64,000 bases of DNA from Amorphochlora amoebiformis (GCA_054601695.1 BAAHQB010000149.1:372001-436000), one strand, 5' to 3'; shown: positions 1 through 44,517, counted from the stretch's first letter. Translations and numbers: made by a program. The notes: a model not told the origin generated them from the sequence alone.

Positions 1-69
1 TGTATGTATATATAGTGTATTTTATCAGGCATCTGACATATTGCTGTTGTGCAATGCTCTTACTCTACA

Positions 70-104
70 GAGGTTATATCATATATATATATATATATAT
101 ATAC

Positions 105-165
<61 letters not shown>

Positions 166-215
166 TTTACACTACAGAGGTTATACCACATAGAACATCA
201 ACAATCGATGTATGG

Positions 216-258
<43 letters not shown>

Positions 259-293
259 CTTACGAGTTGCCTACAGCTCCTACAAGCGTCACT

Positions 294-360
<67 letters not shown>
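70..360. repeat. (TA)n microsatellites
   Basis: Two long (TA)n tracts, with a short (TG)n stretch at 240-260 and another after 360, separated by the related words at 49-66 and 161-182 (both contain CTACAGAGGTTATA). No gene is visible here. Confidence 0.9.
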
Positions 361-362
<2 letters not shown>

Positions 363-406
363 TGTGTGTGTGTGCGTGTTTGTGTGTGTGTACGTATGAG
401 TTATTA

Positions 407-1690
407 CGGTTAGGGTTAGCTTACTATGAAATGCTTAGGCTTGGCTTAGGTTAGCTTACTAGGAAATGCTTAGGCTTGGGTTAGGTTAGCTTACTAGGAA
501 ATGCTTAGGCTTGGGTTAGGTTAGCTTACTATGAAATGCTTAGGCTTGGGTTAGGTTAGCTTACTAGGAAATGCTTAGGCTTGGGTTAGGTTAGCTTACT
601 AGGAAATGCTTAGGCTTGGGTTAGGTTAGCTTACTATGAAATGCTTAGGCTTGGGTTAGGTTAGCTTACTAGAAAATGCTTAGGCTTGGGTTAGGTTAGC
701 TTACTAGGAAATGCTTAGGCTTGGCTTAGGTTAGCTTACTAGGAAATGCTTAGGCTTGGGTTAGGTTAGCTTACTAGGAAATGCTTAGGCTTGGGTTAGG
801 TTAGCTTACTAGGAAATGCTTAGGCTTGGGTTAGGTTAGCTTACTAGGAAATGCTTAGGCTTGGGTTAGGTTAGCTTACTAGGAAATGCTTAGGCTTGGG
901 TTAGGTTAGCTTACTATGAAATGCTTAGGCTTGGGTTAGGTTAGCTTACTAGAAAATGCTTAGGCTTGGGTTAGGTTAGCTTACTAGGAAATGCTTAGGC
1001 TTGGCTTAGGTTAGCTTACTAGGAAATGCTTAGGCTTGGGTTAGGTTAGCTTACTAGGAAATGCTTAGGCTTGGGTTAGGTTAGCTTACTATGAAATGCT
1101 TAGGCTTGGGTTAGGTTAGCTTACTAGGAAATGCTTAGGCTTGGGTTAGGTTAGCTTACTAGGAAATGCTTAGGCTTGGGTTAGGTTAGCTTACTATGAA
1201 ATGCTTAGGCTTGGGTTAGGTTAGCTTACTAGAAAATGCTTAGGCTTGGGTTAGGTTAGCTTACTAGGAAATGCTTAGGCTTGGCTTAGGTTAGCTTACT
1301 AGGAAATGCTTAGGCTTGGGTTAGGTTAGCTTACTAGGAAATGCTTAGGCTTGGGTTAGGTTAGCTTACTAGGAAATGCTTAGGCTTGGGTTAGGTTAGC
1401 TTACTAGGAAATGCTTAGGCTTGGGTTAGGTTAGCTTACTAGGAAATGCTTAGGCTTGGGTTAGGTTAGCTTACTATGAAATGCTTAGGCTTGGGTTAGG
1501 TTAGCTTACTAGAAAATGCTTAGGCTTGGGTTAGGTTAGCTTACTAGGAAATGCTTAGGCTTGGCTTAGGTTAGCTTACTAGGAAATGCTTAGGCTTGGG
1601 TTAGGTTAGCTTACTAGGAAATGCTTAGGCTTGGGTTAGGTTAGCTTACTAGGAAATGCTTAGGCTTGGGTTAGGTTAGCTTACTAGGAA
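407..1690. repeat. 35-bp tandem satellite with an 8-monomer (280-bp) higher-order period
   Basis: About 36 head-to-tail copies of a 35-bp unit (TTAGGTTAGCTTACTAGGAA followed by ATGCTTAGGCTTGGG). Diagnostic variants recur exactly every 280 bp. The TTGGCTTAGG variant starts at 441, 721, 1001, 1281 and 1561. The AGAAAATGCT variant starts at 671, 951, 1231 and 1511. The TTACTATGAA variant starts at 631, 911, 1191 and 1471. So eight monomers form a block that was itself amplified. The unit is rich in TTAGG-like words, which links it to the hexamer arrays elsewhere in the window. Confidence 0.95.
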
Positions 1691-1735
1691 TATTAACGAT
1701 AATGCAATTACATAAGCTTACAGATATAGGTATGT

Positions 1736-2827
<1,092 letters not shown>

Positions 2828-2924
2828 TGATCTTCAAGACATCATGAGCCTAGCTACCCACTTGCGAGACCGAACCAAGGTACAAATATTCATTAACTAT
2901 GTACAAAGAAATATATATATATAC

Positions 2925-2965
<41 letters not shown>

Positions 2966-2995
2966 TGTGTGTGTGTGGGTGTGTGTGTGTATACA

Positions 2996-3046
<51 letters not shown>

Positions 3047-3072
3047 TATATATATATACATATATGTACTAA

Positions 3073-3121
<49 letters not shown>

Positions 3122-3147
3122 TATATGCACGTATATATGTACAAATA

Positions 3148-3198
<51 letters not shown>

Positions 3199-3202
3199 GG
3201 AA

Positions 3203-3278
<76 letters not shown>

Positions 3279-3485
3279 ATGTATACATACATACATACAT
3301 ATACTTATACACACACATCTATCAGTTTGAGGTCTCCGTTGCAAATGGTCAGCAACTCGTGATGCCGATCGACCTGGACAAGCATCTTGGGATAGAGGTA
3401 CGTCGGAGATCCAGAAACTAACAAGACTGCCATGCCGCCTTCAGAGGATTCTCGATCATATCCAGACCGCCCTATCCAATTGCAA
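2828..3485 (+). CDS. Fragment of an unrecognised multi-exon gene (internal exons)
   Basis: Two internal exons are well supported. The first, 2828-2879, has a preceding AAG acceptor and an AAG|GTACAA donor, and reads [17 protein letters not shown]. The second, 3326-3397, has an ATCAG acceptor and a GAG|GTACGT donor, and reads [19 protein letters not shown] followed by HLGIE. The frame passes between them in phase 0. A third island starts after CTTCAG at 3445 ([12 protein letters not shown]) behind a 47-bp intron; its 3' end is unclear. The 5' part would lie in the TA tracts to the left or outside the window, and no last exon was found before the 3' gap at 4142. I do not recognise the family; the codon choice and splice signals are what argue for a gene. 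It would be convergent with the Sec1 gene. Confidence 0.55.
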
Positions 3486-3599
3486 GCATTGCATATATAT
3501 ATATATATGTATATATACCGCTGCAGCTGTTACCTACCTAGATGCATTTGGAAATATTATTTATTTTGATCATTGTTCTTTGGATACTCTGGATATTGG

Positions 3600-3602
3600 T
3601 GT

Positions 3603-3672
<70 letters not shown>

Positions 3673-3770
3673 CACATATATATACTAGATATATAATATA
3701 TATTTACATTGTAACTTCATATATAATTGTAAATTTACTACCAGTACCAGTTACATGCAGTCAGTGAGTC
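3600..3770. repeat. (TA)n tract
   Basis: Perfect TA run from about 3607 to 3665 followed by mixed AT-rich sequence. No supported exon. Confidence 0.85.
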
Positions 3771-3894
3771 TCAGCGCCCACATGTGAAGCTCAGATATTG
3801 TATGTGCATTGTAAGAGATCGGTGTCTACCAGTCTAACACACACAGCATAAGTACAAAATACGTACGAGCTGATACGAACACAGTACAATGTCG

Positions 3895-4095
3895 GTGTGT
3901 TCGTACATTGTATGTTTTGGTACGTACCTTGTTGCGTATGTTGTTACGTATGTCGGTACGTATGTGCGTACGTACCATGGTACGTATGTTCGTACGTGCC
4001 ATGGTACGTATGTTCGTACGTGCCATGGTACGTATGTTCGTACGTGCCATGGTACGTATGTTCGTACGTGCCATGGTACGTATGTGTGAACATAC
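3895..4095. repeat. 24-bp near-palindromic tandem repeat
   Basis: Five copies of a 24-bp unit with CCATGG at 3975, 3999, 4023, 4047 and 4071, each flanked by GTACG/CGTAC words. Each unit is almost its own reverse complement around CCATGG. Because 24 is a multiple of three, several frames stay open on both strands as 8-residue repeats (for example MARTNIRT on the minus strand). I read this as a minisatellite, not a gene. Confidence 0.85.
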
Positions 4096-4141
4096 GCACC
4101 GACTTAAAAAGCAAGGAGATACGTATCAAAACAAGTTAACA

Positions 4142-5037
<896 letters not shown>

Positions 5038-7161
5038 TTAGTTATTTGATCCCATGCTGAGGGAGGTTATAACGTCATTCGGAGTTATGATGGCGGTAGA
5101 TCCGATTATGATGTCCGTTTGGAACGCGGTTCCAATCTCGTATACCGAGGCCATCTCAGATGCTGTAATCCCCCCGAGGACGAAGATAATGAGTCGTGCT
5201 TTCTCAGGGTCGACCATTGCCGCGCCGCTCTTATTATTTCTCCTCCGTGAGAACCCAATCGATTTGGTTCCACGACTAGATGATTTTGAGGGTGCCTTAA
5301 CATACGGGAAGTCCTTTTTATCGAGCTTGTCGTCAGCAAGCTGGCTGACAAGAGCCTCAAGTCGAGGAATGTAACGGAATCCAACCGTGTATGCTTTTTT
5401 ACCCTCCTTCTTTTCTTGCAACCTCTTCTTAAGATTTTTCTTCATAATGTCGACGTGATCCTTGCGAAGTTTGAAGTCAGATTGTGGCTTGCCAGTTGGT
5501 AGGTCAAGATTCTTCAAGCTGTCGATGCATGTCATCGTGGTGCTGCTTAGATTCTCCTCGAAAACTTTTTTCTCTGAATTCGTCATACCTCCGCGCATGA
5601 TTACATACATAAGAGCAACTGAAGTTTTGTCGGTGGAAGAGGTCTTGGTATCTTCCAGGCAGGTTTTAACACCTTCCCAGATGTTGCTCGTGCGGAGAAT
5701 GTTACCGGTGTTGTCCATCAAGCAGGCTAAGGTTTGTAGAAGCTTAGTAACTCCAATACGCTCGGCTATTTTTTCACGAGCCTTGGCGATGATGTTTTGA
5801 TGCTTCTTGTACATGTTAACCGCCTCACGATACTTTGGAATGTCCTTGACGACCTTCAGCATAGTTTTCTGATCGATGTCAAGGCCATCACTTTTGCTTT
5901 TAAAGTTCTGCGCTACGGATTTGCTCTTAAACTTTTGCATCTCATCGTATAGCTCATTCTTCACCGCGTCGAAGTGTTTGTGACGCTTTAGCCTCCACAC
6001 GTCATCGGTTTCGCTCATGACGTACGACTTCTTTTCGCTACCAATCACTACTCCACTCTCGTCCTTTTGGTCCACTTCGATCTCTAGCACATCTCCTTTC
6101 ATTCCCATAACGTCCACAAGGGTTGATTGATAACTCAGATGGTGCACTAGAGTTGCCGCCATATCCGAAGTGCGATTTAGGAAGAGAAGGGTGGCCGGAT
6201 TGGGCCGTGCCTTCCAGTTCGGAAGCTTCCGGGTTGTCCGCTGAAGGGCTGCGTCGAAATTATCCTGGCCTGCCATGAAGGCCAGGAGCTTCTCAATTCT
6301 CCCTCCTCTCTGCGAGTTTTCGAAACGCACGTATGGGCTTTCGTTCAATACGATACAGAGGCTGACTAATTGCAAAGTCATCTGCTCGATCAGACGGTTG
6401 CTCTCTTCGATTCCCTCTGCGCCGGTCTTCATCAGAATATTTAGAGCTTCGGGCTGGTTCAGTAAGAACACCCTTGACTCGAAGGAGAGGAAATCAACGT
6501 TGGCCTCGTTCAGAGCTCTGCAAGAGCTCACGAATCTTTTCTCTTTGGCAAGGATGGAGGAAATTAACGCCTTTTTGAGCGTTAGCGTCACGTTTACGTA
6601 GGCCCGCAAGTATCTAGAAGAGTCAAATATCAGATAAATTGATTCTTAGATTTATCGAAACTTACTTCTTCTTCAACTTGGTTCCAGACTTAGTGGTTGG
6701 GTTCCAGCCATCCCCTTCAGAGTAATCCTGAGCTAGGAGCATGAGTTTTTTCCTGTCTTCTTTGCTATCTTCGGCATGGCTAACATCAAGAAAGTATGTC
6801 GCAGGGAGATCGATGGTTTCCCGGTTTAGTTCGATGTTCTGTATGGCTGCATAACAATGAAATCAGTACAGGAAAGACGAAGAAATGTGCAGCATTACCA
6901 ACGAAGCCCTGACTGAGGAGATCAGACATTGTGGCGCACGAACCCACAATTTTGCTTGTATGCTCATCTAGAACAAGGACCATGTGCGGATCTTGTTTCC
7001 TATGAGCGCTGAGGATCTCAACAACGAGCTCTGTACAAATAACGAGTTGGCATCAGATAATAAACATCTCCCCCAACACCAATGAATTTATGGGTGTCAT
7101 AGGATAATTTACTTTGTCTAAGAATGGTCTTTAGGGAGAAGATGGCTGTGCGCTTGCTCAT
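5038..7161 (-). CDS. SEC1: Sec1/Munc18-family SNARE regulator
   Basis: SM proteins bind syntaxin-type SNAREs and guide SNARE assembly at sites of vesicle fusion. Four exons: 7113-7161 (ATG at 7161, MSKRTAIFSLKTILRQ), 6899-7030, 6666-6846 and 5038-6613 (stop TAA). The introns are only 82, 52 and 52 bp with good GT/AG ends, and the frame closes at every junction, giving 645 residues, the usual size of the family. Family signatures: VLDEHTSKIVGSCATM near the N-terminus, NVDFLSFESRVFLLN, LLFLNRTSDMAATLVHHLSYQ (the DRxxDPxxPLLHE-type stretch), DDVWRLKRHKHFDAV, and RLIIFVLGGITASEM with IIIGSTAIITP near the end. The overall match is closest to the Sec1p/UNC-18 exocytic branch, but a Vps45 or Sly1 role is not excluded. 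An ORF beginning only at 6609 starts on a non-ATG codon and misses exons 1-3. It is divergent from ORC4. Confidence 0.93.
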
Positions 7162-7331
7162 GCTGGCTACTTGGTTCGAGATAAGAAGGGAGGGTGGAGA
7201 CGGATTCCGAAACTGCCAATTTTTCGGGTTTATAGTTTCGGAAATCTGGAAATCCCCGGGAAACCGGTTTCGAAATCTCCAATCAAATAATATTTCGGCT
7301 GTTTGCTTGGCGCCAAAGACGCGGGAAGCTG
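7162..7331. promoter_or_regulatory. Bidirectional promoter region, Sec1/ORC4
   Basis: Only 170 bp separate the start codons of two divergent genes. It contains no microsatellite. It includes TTTCGG-type words and TTGGCGCCAAA, a palindrome that resembles an E2F-type site (TTTSGCGC). That would suit an ORC gene, but it is inference. Confidence 0.5.
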
Positions 7332-10799
<3,468 letters not shown>

Positions 10800-10899
10800 A
10801 GTTTGGTGCCTTACCAGTGCTAGTCCCGCAAATTCAACTTAATAATTGGCCCTGTTAACCTCAAACTTTATATATAATTATATATATATATACACATAC

Positions 10900-10932
<33 letters not shown>

Positions 10933-10970
10933 ATATATATATATATATGTGTGTGCGTGTGTGCGTTATG

Positions 10971-11001
<31 letters not shown>

Positions 11002-11061
11002 ATATATATATATATGTGTATATATGTATATATATATACACATATATACATATATGTATAC

Positions 11062-11094
<33 letters not shown>

Positions 11095-11159
11095 CATATA
11101 TATATATATGTATATATGTATATGTAAATAATATCAAATTAATACTGAGGCGCACTTAT
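10800..11159. repeat. ORC4 3' flank with (TA)n and (TG)n
   Basis: About 70 bp of unique sequence after the ORC4 stop, then mixed TA/TG microsatellite to about 11125. No exon seen. Confidence 0.75.
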
Positions 11160-11456
11160 ATTATCTAGATTATGTTGGCTTGATCGATAATTAGTACGTG
11201 ATCGAGGCTTTACTATTGACATCATTCAGGCCAAGGTTTACATACTCTAGATATTATACGTGACACTGTTCAGTCAGATTAGTCTAATGAGTACTAGAGT
11301 ATTACTTAGATTACTCGGAAAACCGACTTGAGTTTGTACAATTGCGTACGTAGATTATTAATAATGAACTCATCGGCAAGATCTAGATCCAGTAGATACT
11401 ACTACTAGCTAGCTAGTAATCTAGCTAATAGTACTCTAGAGTACTACCCCGGCATA

Positions 11457-11490
<34 letters not shown>

Positions 11491-11670
11491 CCGGACTTCA
11501 TTATTCGATAATAATTACACTATCTCTAGTATCTAAACTATGGCATCTTCCGATAGTTAAGATTACACTTAGTTGGAATCTAGACTAGCTAGAGTTGAGT
11601 TATACTCATGCCACGCGATGGACTGTGCGATACAAGTGGTACTCCGAAAACTTGTAATTTACGACTGTAA
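11160..11670. other. Tail-to-tail intergenic CTAG-rich island (ORC4/DNAAF5)
   Basis: Lies between the 3' ends of two convergent genes. It is dense in CTAG words (ACTAGCTAGCTAGTAATCTAG, TACTCTAGAGTACTA, AATCTAGACTAGCTAGAG). A short TA run sits at 11457-11490. No coding potential is visible until the last DNAAF5 exon begins at 11671. Confidence 0.75.
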
Positions 11671-31195
<19,525 letters not shown>

Positions 31196-31317
31196 GGTTC
31201 CCGACGAACGCTCTGAATTCCACGTGTGTTTCAGTTGTGACACACCCCCTGGTCACAACCAAGACACGTGTAAGCTTTGGAACCCTATAAAACTAGTCTC
31301 TGAACTCCTGGTTTACA
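31196..31317. promoter_or_regulatory. Bidirectional promoter region (DNAAF5 and 92-residue gene)
   Basis: 122 bp between divergent start codons, free of microsatellite. It includes CCACGTG and GACACGTG E-box-like words and a TATAAAA at about 31287. Whether any of these act is inference. Confidence 0.45.
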
Positions 31318-31695
31318 ATGGAAGCCAAGGAGATTGAAAGGGCGGATGAAAATGGCGCCAAAGAGGATGTTCGAGTGGACGTGAAGATGGACGAAGAATG
31401 GGTATCTAGCCCTGGGCTATGCACATGAAAAATGAAGGATACATTGACGACTTTTGGGTGTCCGCACGGAAATTGAGAGTACCACGTGGTTGTGAACCAG
31501 GTTCATTCGGCAGACGAAGACTTGTACAAGGAAGACACGCAAGAGTTGAAGCAATTCATATCAGGAACCACATCTCGGCTAGGCGATTGCGCCAAGATCA
31601 CGATGCTCGGCTGGTACAGCACCAGACCTCAGACACACCCATATCACTCCGACTTGCGATGTCCGTGCAAGTCTAGTGATAGGGAGAAAAAATGA
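31318..31695 (+). CDS. Uncharacterised 92-residue protein (2 exons)
   Basis: Exon 1, 31318-31401 (MEAKEIERADENGAKEDVRV...MDEEW), donor TGG|GTATCT. Exon 2, 31501-31695, acceptor GAACCAG, reads VHSADEDLYKEDTQELKQF to LRCPCKSSDREKK, stop TGA. The 99-bp intron keeps phase 0. The N-terminus is very acidic. The C-terminal part has three cysteines and the word LGWYSTRPQTHP. No family recognised. The start was chosen because it is the first ATG after the DNAAF5 promoter that opens into a donor. An alternative reading that keeps the intron runs into a stop. The next gene on the same strand starts 153 bp downstream. Confidence 0.55.
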
Positions 31696-31848
31696 CAACC
31701 CCAAAGTGTCCCTATGTTCGGAATGCACTTCATTTTTTCTACCACCCATCTCGAGCCCACTGATTCTTTCTCATACACCTTGCTCGCGTATCCTCCTCCT
31801 TCCTTCAACACCGCGAGGCCTTCGCGGTAGAGTTTTCATTTTTGAAAC

Positions 31849-36901
<5,053 letters not shown>

Positions 36902-37871
36902 TAGTCTAGATTCTATACTAGTACAACTTTGTCTAGTTTGTGTACATCAGACATGTAATCCTACAGCTCTAGAACTAGGCGTACTGCTTTAAGATTTCTA
37001 ACTTCAGTGAATTAATTAATTCTCTAGAATTAAACTTTAATTCTACCATAGGTATCGATGAACCAAGTATAATATCCGTAGTAGAGTACAATCTAGTAAC
37101 TTGCTACTAATTAGCTTTTGCTTGCGCGGATATTAGTCGAGCATATGCAAGTGTAGTACGTCTAGGTAGTGTGCATAGTCTAGATATTTTACAACAGGAT
37201 ATATTCTAAGACTAGTACTACAGACTAGTAGTAGCTAGCTAGCGACGTAGCGATCCGATGGCTAGATCTGTAGATACTGTCTAGACCCTAGATACCGTAC
37301 ATCTGTACATGTACGGTCTTAGCTAGTTCTGCAGTTAGATCTAGATTCGGCACAACTTCACGTTATAATTGAGATTGACTTCTTAACAGTGCATGTCATG
37401 ACTCATGATCTACTCTCTAAACTATCTAGACTCTAGCAGTCAGACTGTAGTCTGGTACCGGTAAGTAGTAATTTAAATAGAGCTGTGCATCCAGTACTTT
37501 TTGAAGTACTGAGTACTCGAGATCAGGGTACTGAGTATAACTGAGTACCCGATGTTGTGTTTTTTAAGGTAATATTGCCTTAGCCAAACAGGGGGACCAA
37601 AGGGGAGGGGGGGGGGGGGGGGGGGGGGGGGGGTAGTACTTGGGTGGGAAAAGAGAGATATTTGGAAGTACCACTCTCTCGTACTCGAAGCACAGCTCTA
37701 AGTCCTAGAGTGTCTAGAGTGTACGTACGTGCATCACCTAGATGACTAACGCTGTTTATAATTATAGAGTGTAGATTAGATAGATCCAGAGTAGAGAGAG
37801 GGTGGAACCCTAGATCAATAAGAGACTCATAGCCTTCCCTGTGTTAAGTAGAATAGAAGCTGGAAGTGGTG
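36902..37871. other. Tail-to-tail intergenic CTAG-rich island with a G27 run
   Basis: Between the stop codons of two convergent genes. CTAG words are abundant from 36907 to 37450 (GTCTAGATTCTATACTAG, AGCTAGCTAGCGACG, ATGGCTAGATCTG, CTATCTAGACTCTAGC) and again at 37700-37780. GTACTGAGTACTCGAG-type words repeat at 37490-37555. A homopolymer of 27 G lies at 37607-37633. No gene seen. Confidence 0.75.
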
Positions 37872-39838
<1,967 letters not shown>

Positions 39839-40074
39839 CTGCTGATAAAATCACGATTTTCCATCAGAATCCTTTCTTATTGAATAAAATAGCACCCCAA
39901 TCACGCTTACAATGTTCTTCTCCCCTTTAAAATCCCCATGAAACGCGCGCTCACCTATTCCCAGCTCCCATGATTCCGAAAAGATCTTTTCAATTTAGGC
40001 CGAGATTTTAATCGTTAAAAGATATCTGTTGATATCTTATGAGATATACAAATCGTGCACACACAATATGGTCG
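39839..40074. promoter_or_regulatory. Bidirectional promoter region (138-residue gene and LSM11)
   Basis: 236 bp between divergent start codons. No microsatellite. CAATCACG-type words and AAACGCGCGC are present; function is inferred only from position. Confidence 0.4.
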
Positions 40075-40692
40075 ATGGCTGAGTCGTCGGCGCCTCCCAG
40101 GCACTCCACCGGTAGCACAGATGTGAGCAACGACGCGGAATTAAACCTCATATCTGCAAGATTCCATCCGCTCAGGGCTTTGGGTTCGAACTTTGTGCAT
40201 TTACCGGTAAGTGGAGTGTGGTCTAGCTTCTGCGGGTTATTGATATCGAGGGTATGAATATGCACCTGGGTTAAAACCCCCTAAACACGTTGACCTTGCA
40301 AATACGCACAACGGAAGTCTAACAGCCGTGGAGGGTTGAGTCTGGGTGGCTTGTAAAGTGTAAGTTGAAAAGTGACAGATAAATCAATCCGTGGGTCTAT
40401 TCCAAGGCCGCATCACAAAGGCGCGTGCAGTTTCCCACAAGATTGTATAAATGCCTAATCTAGGTCTTGCGAGCATAGCAGAGTTGGTATATTTGAACCA
40501 GATGAACCTAAGGCAGTTTTGAGGGTTCTGGTGAACCTCAGGTATCCAACGCGGTAGCACGTGATAACATACACTCCTGTAAGGATCTATTGCCGCCCTA
40601 TGACCCCAACTACAAGCCTCCCAGGTAAACGTGCACGCCGAAAAAACACTTTTTGAGAATAATATATATATATATGTGTCTATAAGTGTGGG

Positions 40693-40764
<72 letters not shown>

Positions 40765-40966
40765 ACTAATGTTGTGTCTACTTACATATGTTCTATATTG
40801 ATATATCTCTACAGATATCTCTCTATACATCTATACATAACATATATATGTGTATGTATGTGTGTGTATATATATATATATATATGTATGTATATGTTCT
40901 ATGTCGATATATATATCTACATGAATGCCTCTATACATATATACACACACACATATATATATATAT

Positions 40967-41061
<95 letters not shown>

Positions 41062-41683
41062 CATATGTTTACATACACCTATTGTTATTATTAATGACAC
41101 AAAGACACAGTTATATCTGACATATGTATATATGTATACCTGCAGGGAAACAAAAGCGAACAAGACAGGTTAGGATGTTTAGACCCTCAGGGGCTCACGT
41201 ATTCCAAAAATGGAAACTCAGCTCTTAAGTCTCTCTTTATTTCGGAATATCTCCCTCTTGTGTGCTTCCCGCCCTGCCTGTGAGCGAGTCGAGCAGCAGT
41301 GCAAAAGGAAGTGTTAATGGCGTTTATGACGAGAGTGTGATAACGCCAGATAGCAACAAGTCAAAGGGTTCTCGGTTTGCTCGCAAGAAGCTGTTCAAGA
41401 ACACCATCGAACGGGTATCGTATCGTATACACACGTGCATGCACACGTGCACACAAGCACACGTGCACACATACACATATACACGTGCACATATGCACAC
41501 ATGCACACATGCACACATGATGTACGTGTATCCCTGTATGTATGTGCTATTGCGTTGAGTGTGTTCACCTGATTGGCTGTATTTCTATGTGTATGTGTAT
41601 GTGTGTATGTGTGAGTATGTGCATGTGTATGTGTATGTGTATTTGTATGTGTGTGTGTATGTGTGTGTGTATGTGTATGCGTA

Positions 41684-41714
<31 letters not shown>

Positions 41715-41783
41715 GTGTGTATGTGTGTGTGTGTATGTGCATGTGTATGTGTATGTGTATTTGTATGTGTATGTGTATGTGTA

Positions 41784-41824
<41 letters not shown>

Positions 41825-41871
41825 TTGTATGTGTATGTGTATGTGTATATGTATTTGTATGTTTATGTGTA

Positions 41872-41903
<32 letters not shown>

Positions 41904-41904
41904 A

Positions 41905-41953
<49 letters not shown>

Positions 41954-41965
41954 GGTGTGTGTGTA

Positions 41966-42028
<63 letters not shown>

Positions 42029-42033
42029 GTGCA

Positions 42034-42070
<37 letters not shown>

Positions 42071-42090
42071 GGTGTGTGTGTGTATGTGTA

Positions 42091-42127
<37 letters not shown>

Positions 42128-42399
42128 GTGTGTGTGTGTGTATGGGGTGTGTGTGTATGTGTTGTTGCAGTTTCGTTTGGACGGACGAGTTGTGTTTTTG
42201 TAGTTCAGCGTGCGGTTCAAAGAACCAATGCCCATATCGTGTGTCGCATCCGCCTTTTACCGTAACTATATGCACATAAATGCAAATATACAATTCTACA
42301 TGTATTATGTATAAATATATAGTTCTATATATATATATATATAAATGTAACATATATATATATATATATATATGTTTCAATTTATATATGTATATTAAG

Positions 42400-42447
<48 letters not shown>

Positions 42448-42466
42448 TATATTACATATATATATT

Positions 42467-42514
<48 letters not shown>

Positions 42515-42658
42515 GTATATATATACATATGCATATAATATAGTTCTATATGTAGTATATACATATGTGCTTATATATAAATATATTATATTATATATAT
42601 ATATATATATACACATATATATGTATATATATATATATGATAGTATGTATATCATATA

Positions 42659-42748
<90 letters not shown>

Positions 42749-42873
42749 AATATATGTATATATACTTAGATATGTGTTTATTATATGATAGTACGTATAT
42801 ATCTAAAAACATATATTTATGTAGATAATAATTGTATATATTGTATATATGCGCCTATGTATTGTAATATATA

Positions 42874-42923
<50 letters not shown>

Positions 42924-43329
42924 TATATACATATATGTGTGCCTATTTATTTTCATAAAAATATGAGTCTAAAAAGTATGCTATGTGCAATATATACACA
43001 CATATAATATATATATATATATATGTATACATATATATAATATATTTATGTATACATGCATATATATTATATTATAATATGTATACGTATATATGCCTAT
43101 TAATGTATTTTATAACCATATGTATCTTAAAAGTATACTGTGGGCAATATCCATAAAAATATATATATTTAAATATACATATATAATATATATAATATAT
43201 ATATATATATATACATGATTTATATATGTGTATATGTATATATGTATATATGTATATATATATACGCTCATGTGAATATATTTTTATGCATAAGTATACA
43301 TACATATGTATATTTATATGTATGTACAT

Positions 43330-43368
<39 letters not shown>

Positions 43369-43474
43369 CATACATACATATATATATATATACATATGTA
43401 TATATAAATATATATATATATATATAAATGTATACATACATGTATGGAGAGAGAGAGAAACATATGTACATATA

Positions 43475-43531
<57 letters not shown>

Positions 43532-43578
43532 TATATATGTACGTATAGACAAATATATATATATATATATATATAAGT

Positions 43579-43612
<34 letters not shown>

Positions 43613-44015
43613 TATGTGTGTGTATGTGTAGGTGATATGACGCTTACGGACAAACGGAAGGCAATGGACGACTACTCAATGTGATTATATATATATATAT
43701 ATATGTATATCTATATCTCTATATATATGTATATATATAATATTATATATGTATATATATATATATATACATTGTAAGGAGGTTCGGTATAGGTAGTTGA
43801 TTTGTGATAGGTAGTCCGAATGTAAATAGATCCAGAAAGCTCTTCTAAGAATAGATCCAGAAAGCTCCTAAGAATAGATCCAGAAAGCTTCTAAGAATAG
43901 ATCCAGAAATCTCTTCTAAGAATGGATCCAGATATCGATATATATTATCAATATGCGTATGTGTATGCTTATATATGTGTGTATGTGTACATGTGTGTAG
44001 TATATCCACACACAC

Positions 44016-44049
<34 letters not shown>

Positions 44050-44482
44050 GTATATATATATTTATACACTATATATATATATATATATACATGTATAATT
44101 CTAGATTCGGTCCAATGAGCGTCCTAAAGAACATTTTCAACGAGTAACGCCAAAACCCATTCGAAATCACCGCAAACCCCACCCATTCAATGTCAACACA
44201 CACCCATTCAAAATCAACACAAACCCATTCAAAATCAACACAAATCCATTCAAAATCAACACACGACCCATTCAAAATCAACACACACCTAACGCCAAAT
44301 CCCATTCAAAATCAGTTGAAACACAGCACTAGTCAAACCCAAATACATGTAAAACGAGTGCATTTTGTGCCGTAAGGTTGTCCTAATACATGCGAAAGGA
44401 CACCACGAACACCACCTCACTTACCCCAAACACCTGGGTGTCGATGAGTAACCCTAACATATATATATATATATATATAAAC

Positions 44483-44514
<32 letters not shown>

Positions 44515-44517
44515 ATA

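Noticed and set aside
407-1690. CRISPR array
   Set aside because: Units abut with no unique spacers and the genome is eukaryotic. The same applies to the 24-, 31- and 46-bp arrays.
41565-42380. 200-270-residue H-T-H-T and M-C-V-Y ORFs
   Set aside because: Translated (GTGTAT)n intron of the LSM11-like gene on both strands.
43631-43677. A last exon ([16 protein letters not shown] then stop) on the plus strand
   Set aside because: It has an acceptor-like GTGTAG, but its phase fits no neighbouring LSM11 exon and that gene clearly continues to 46373.
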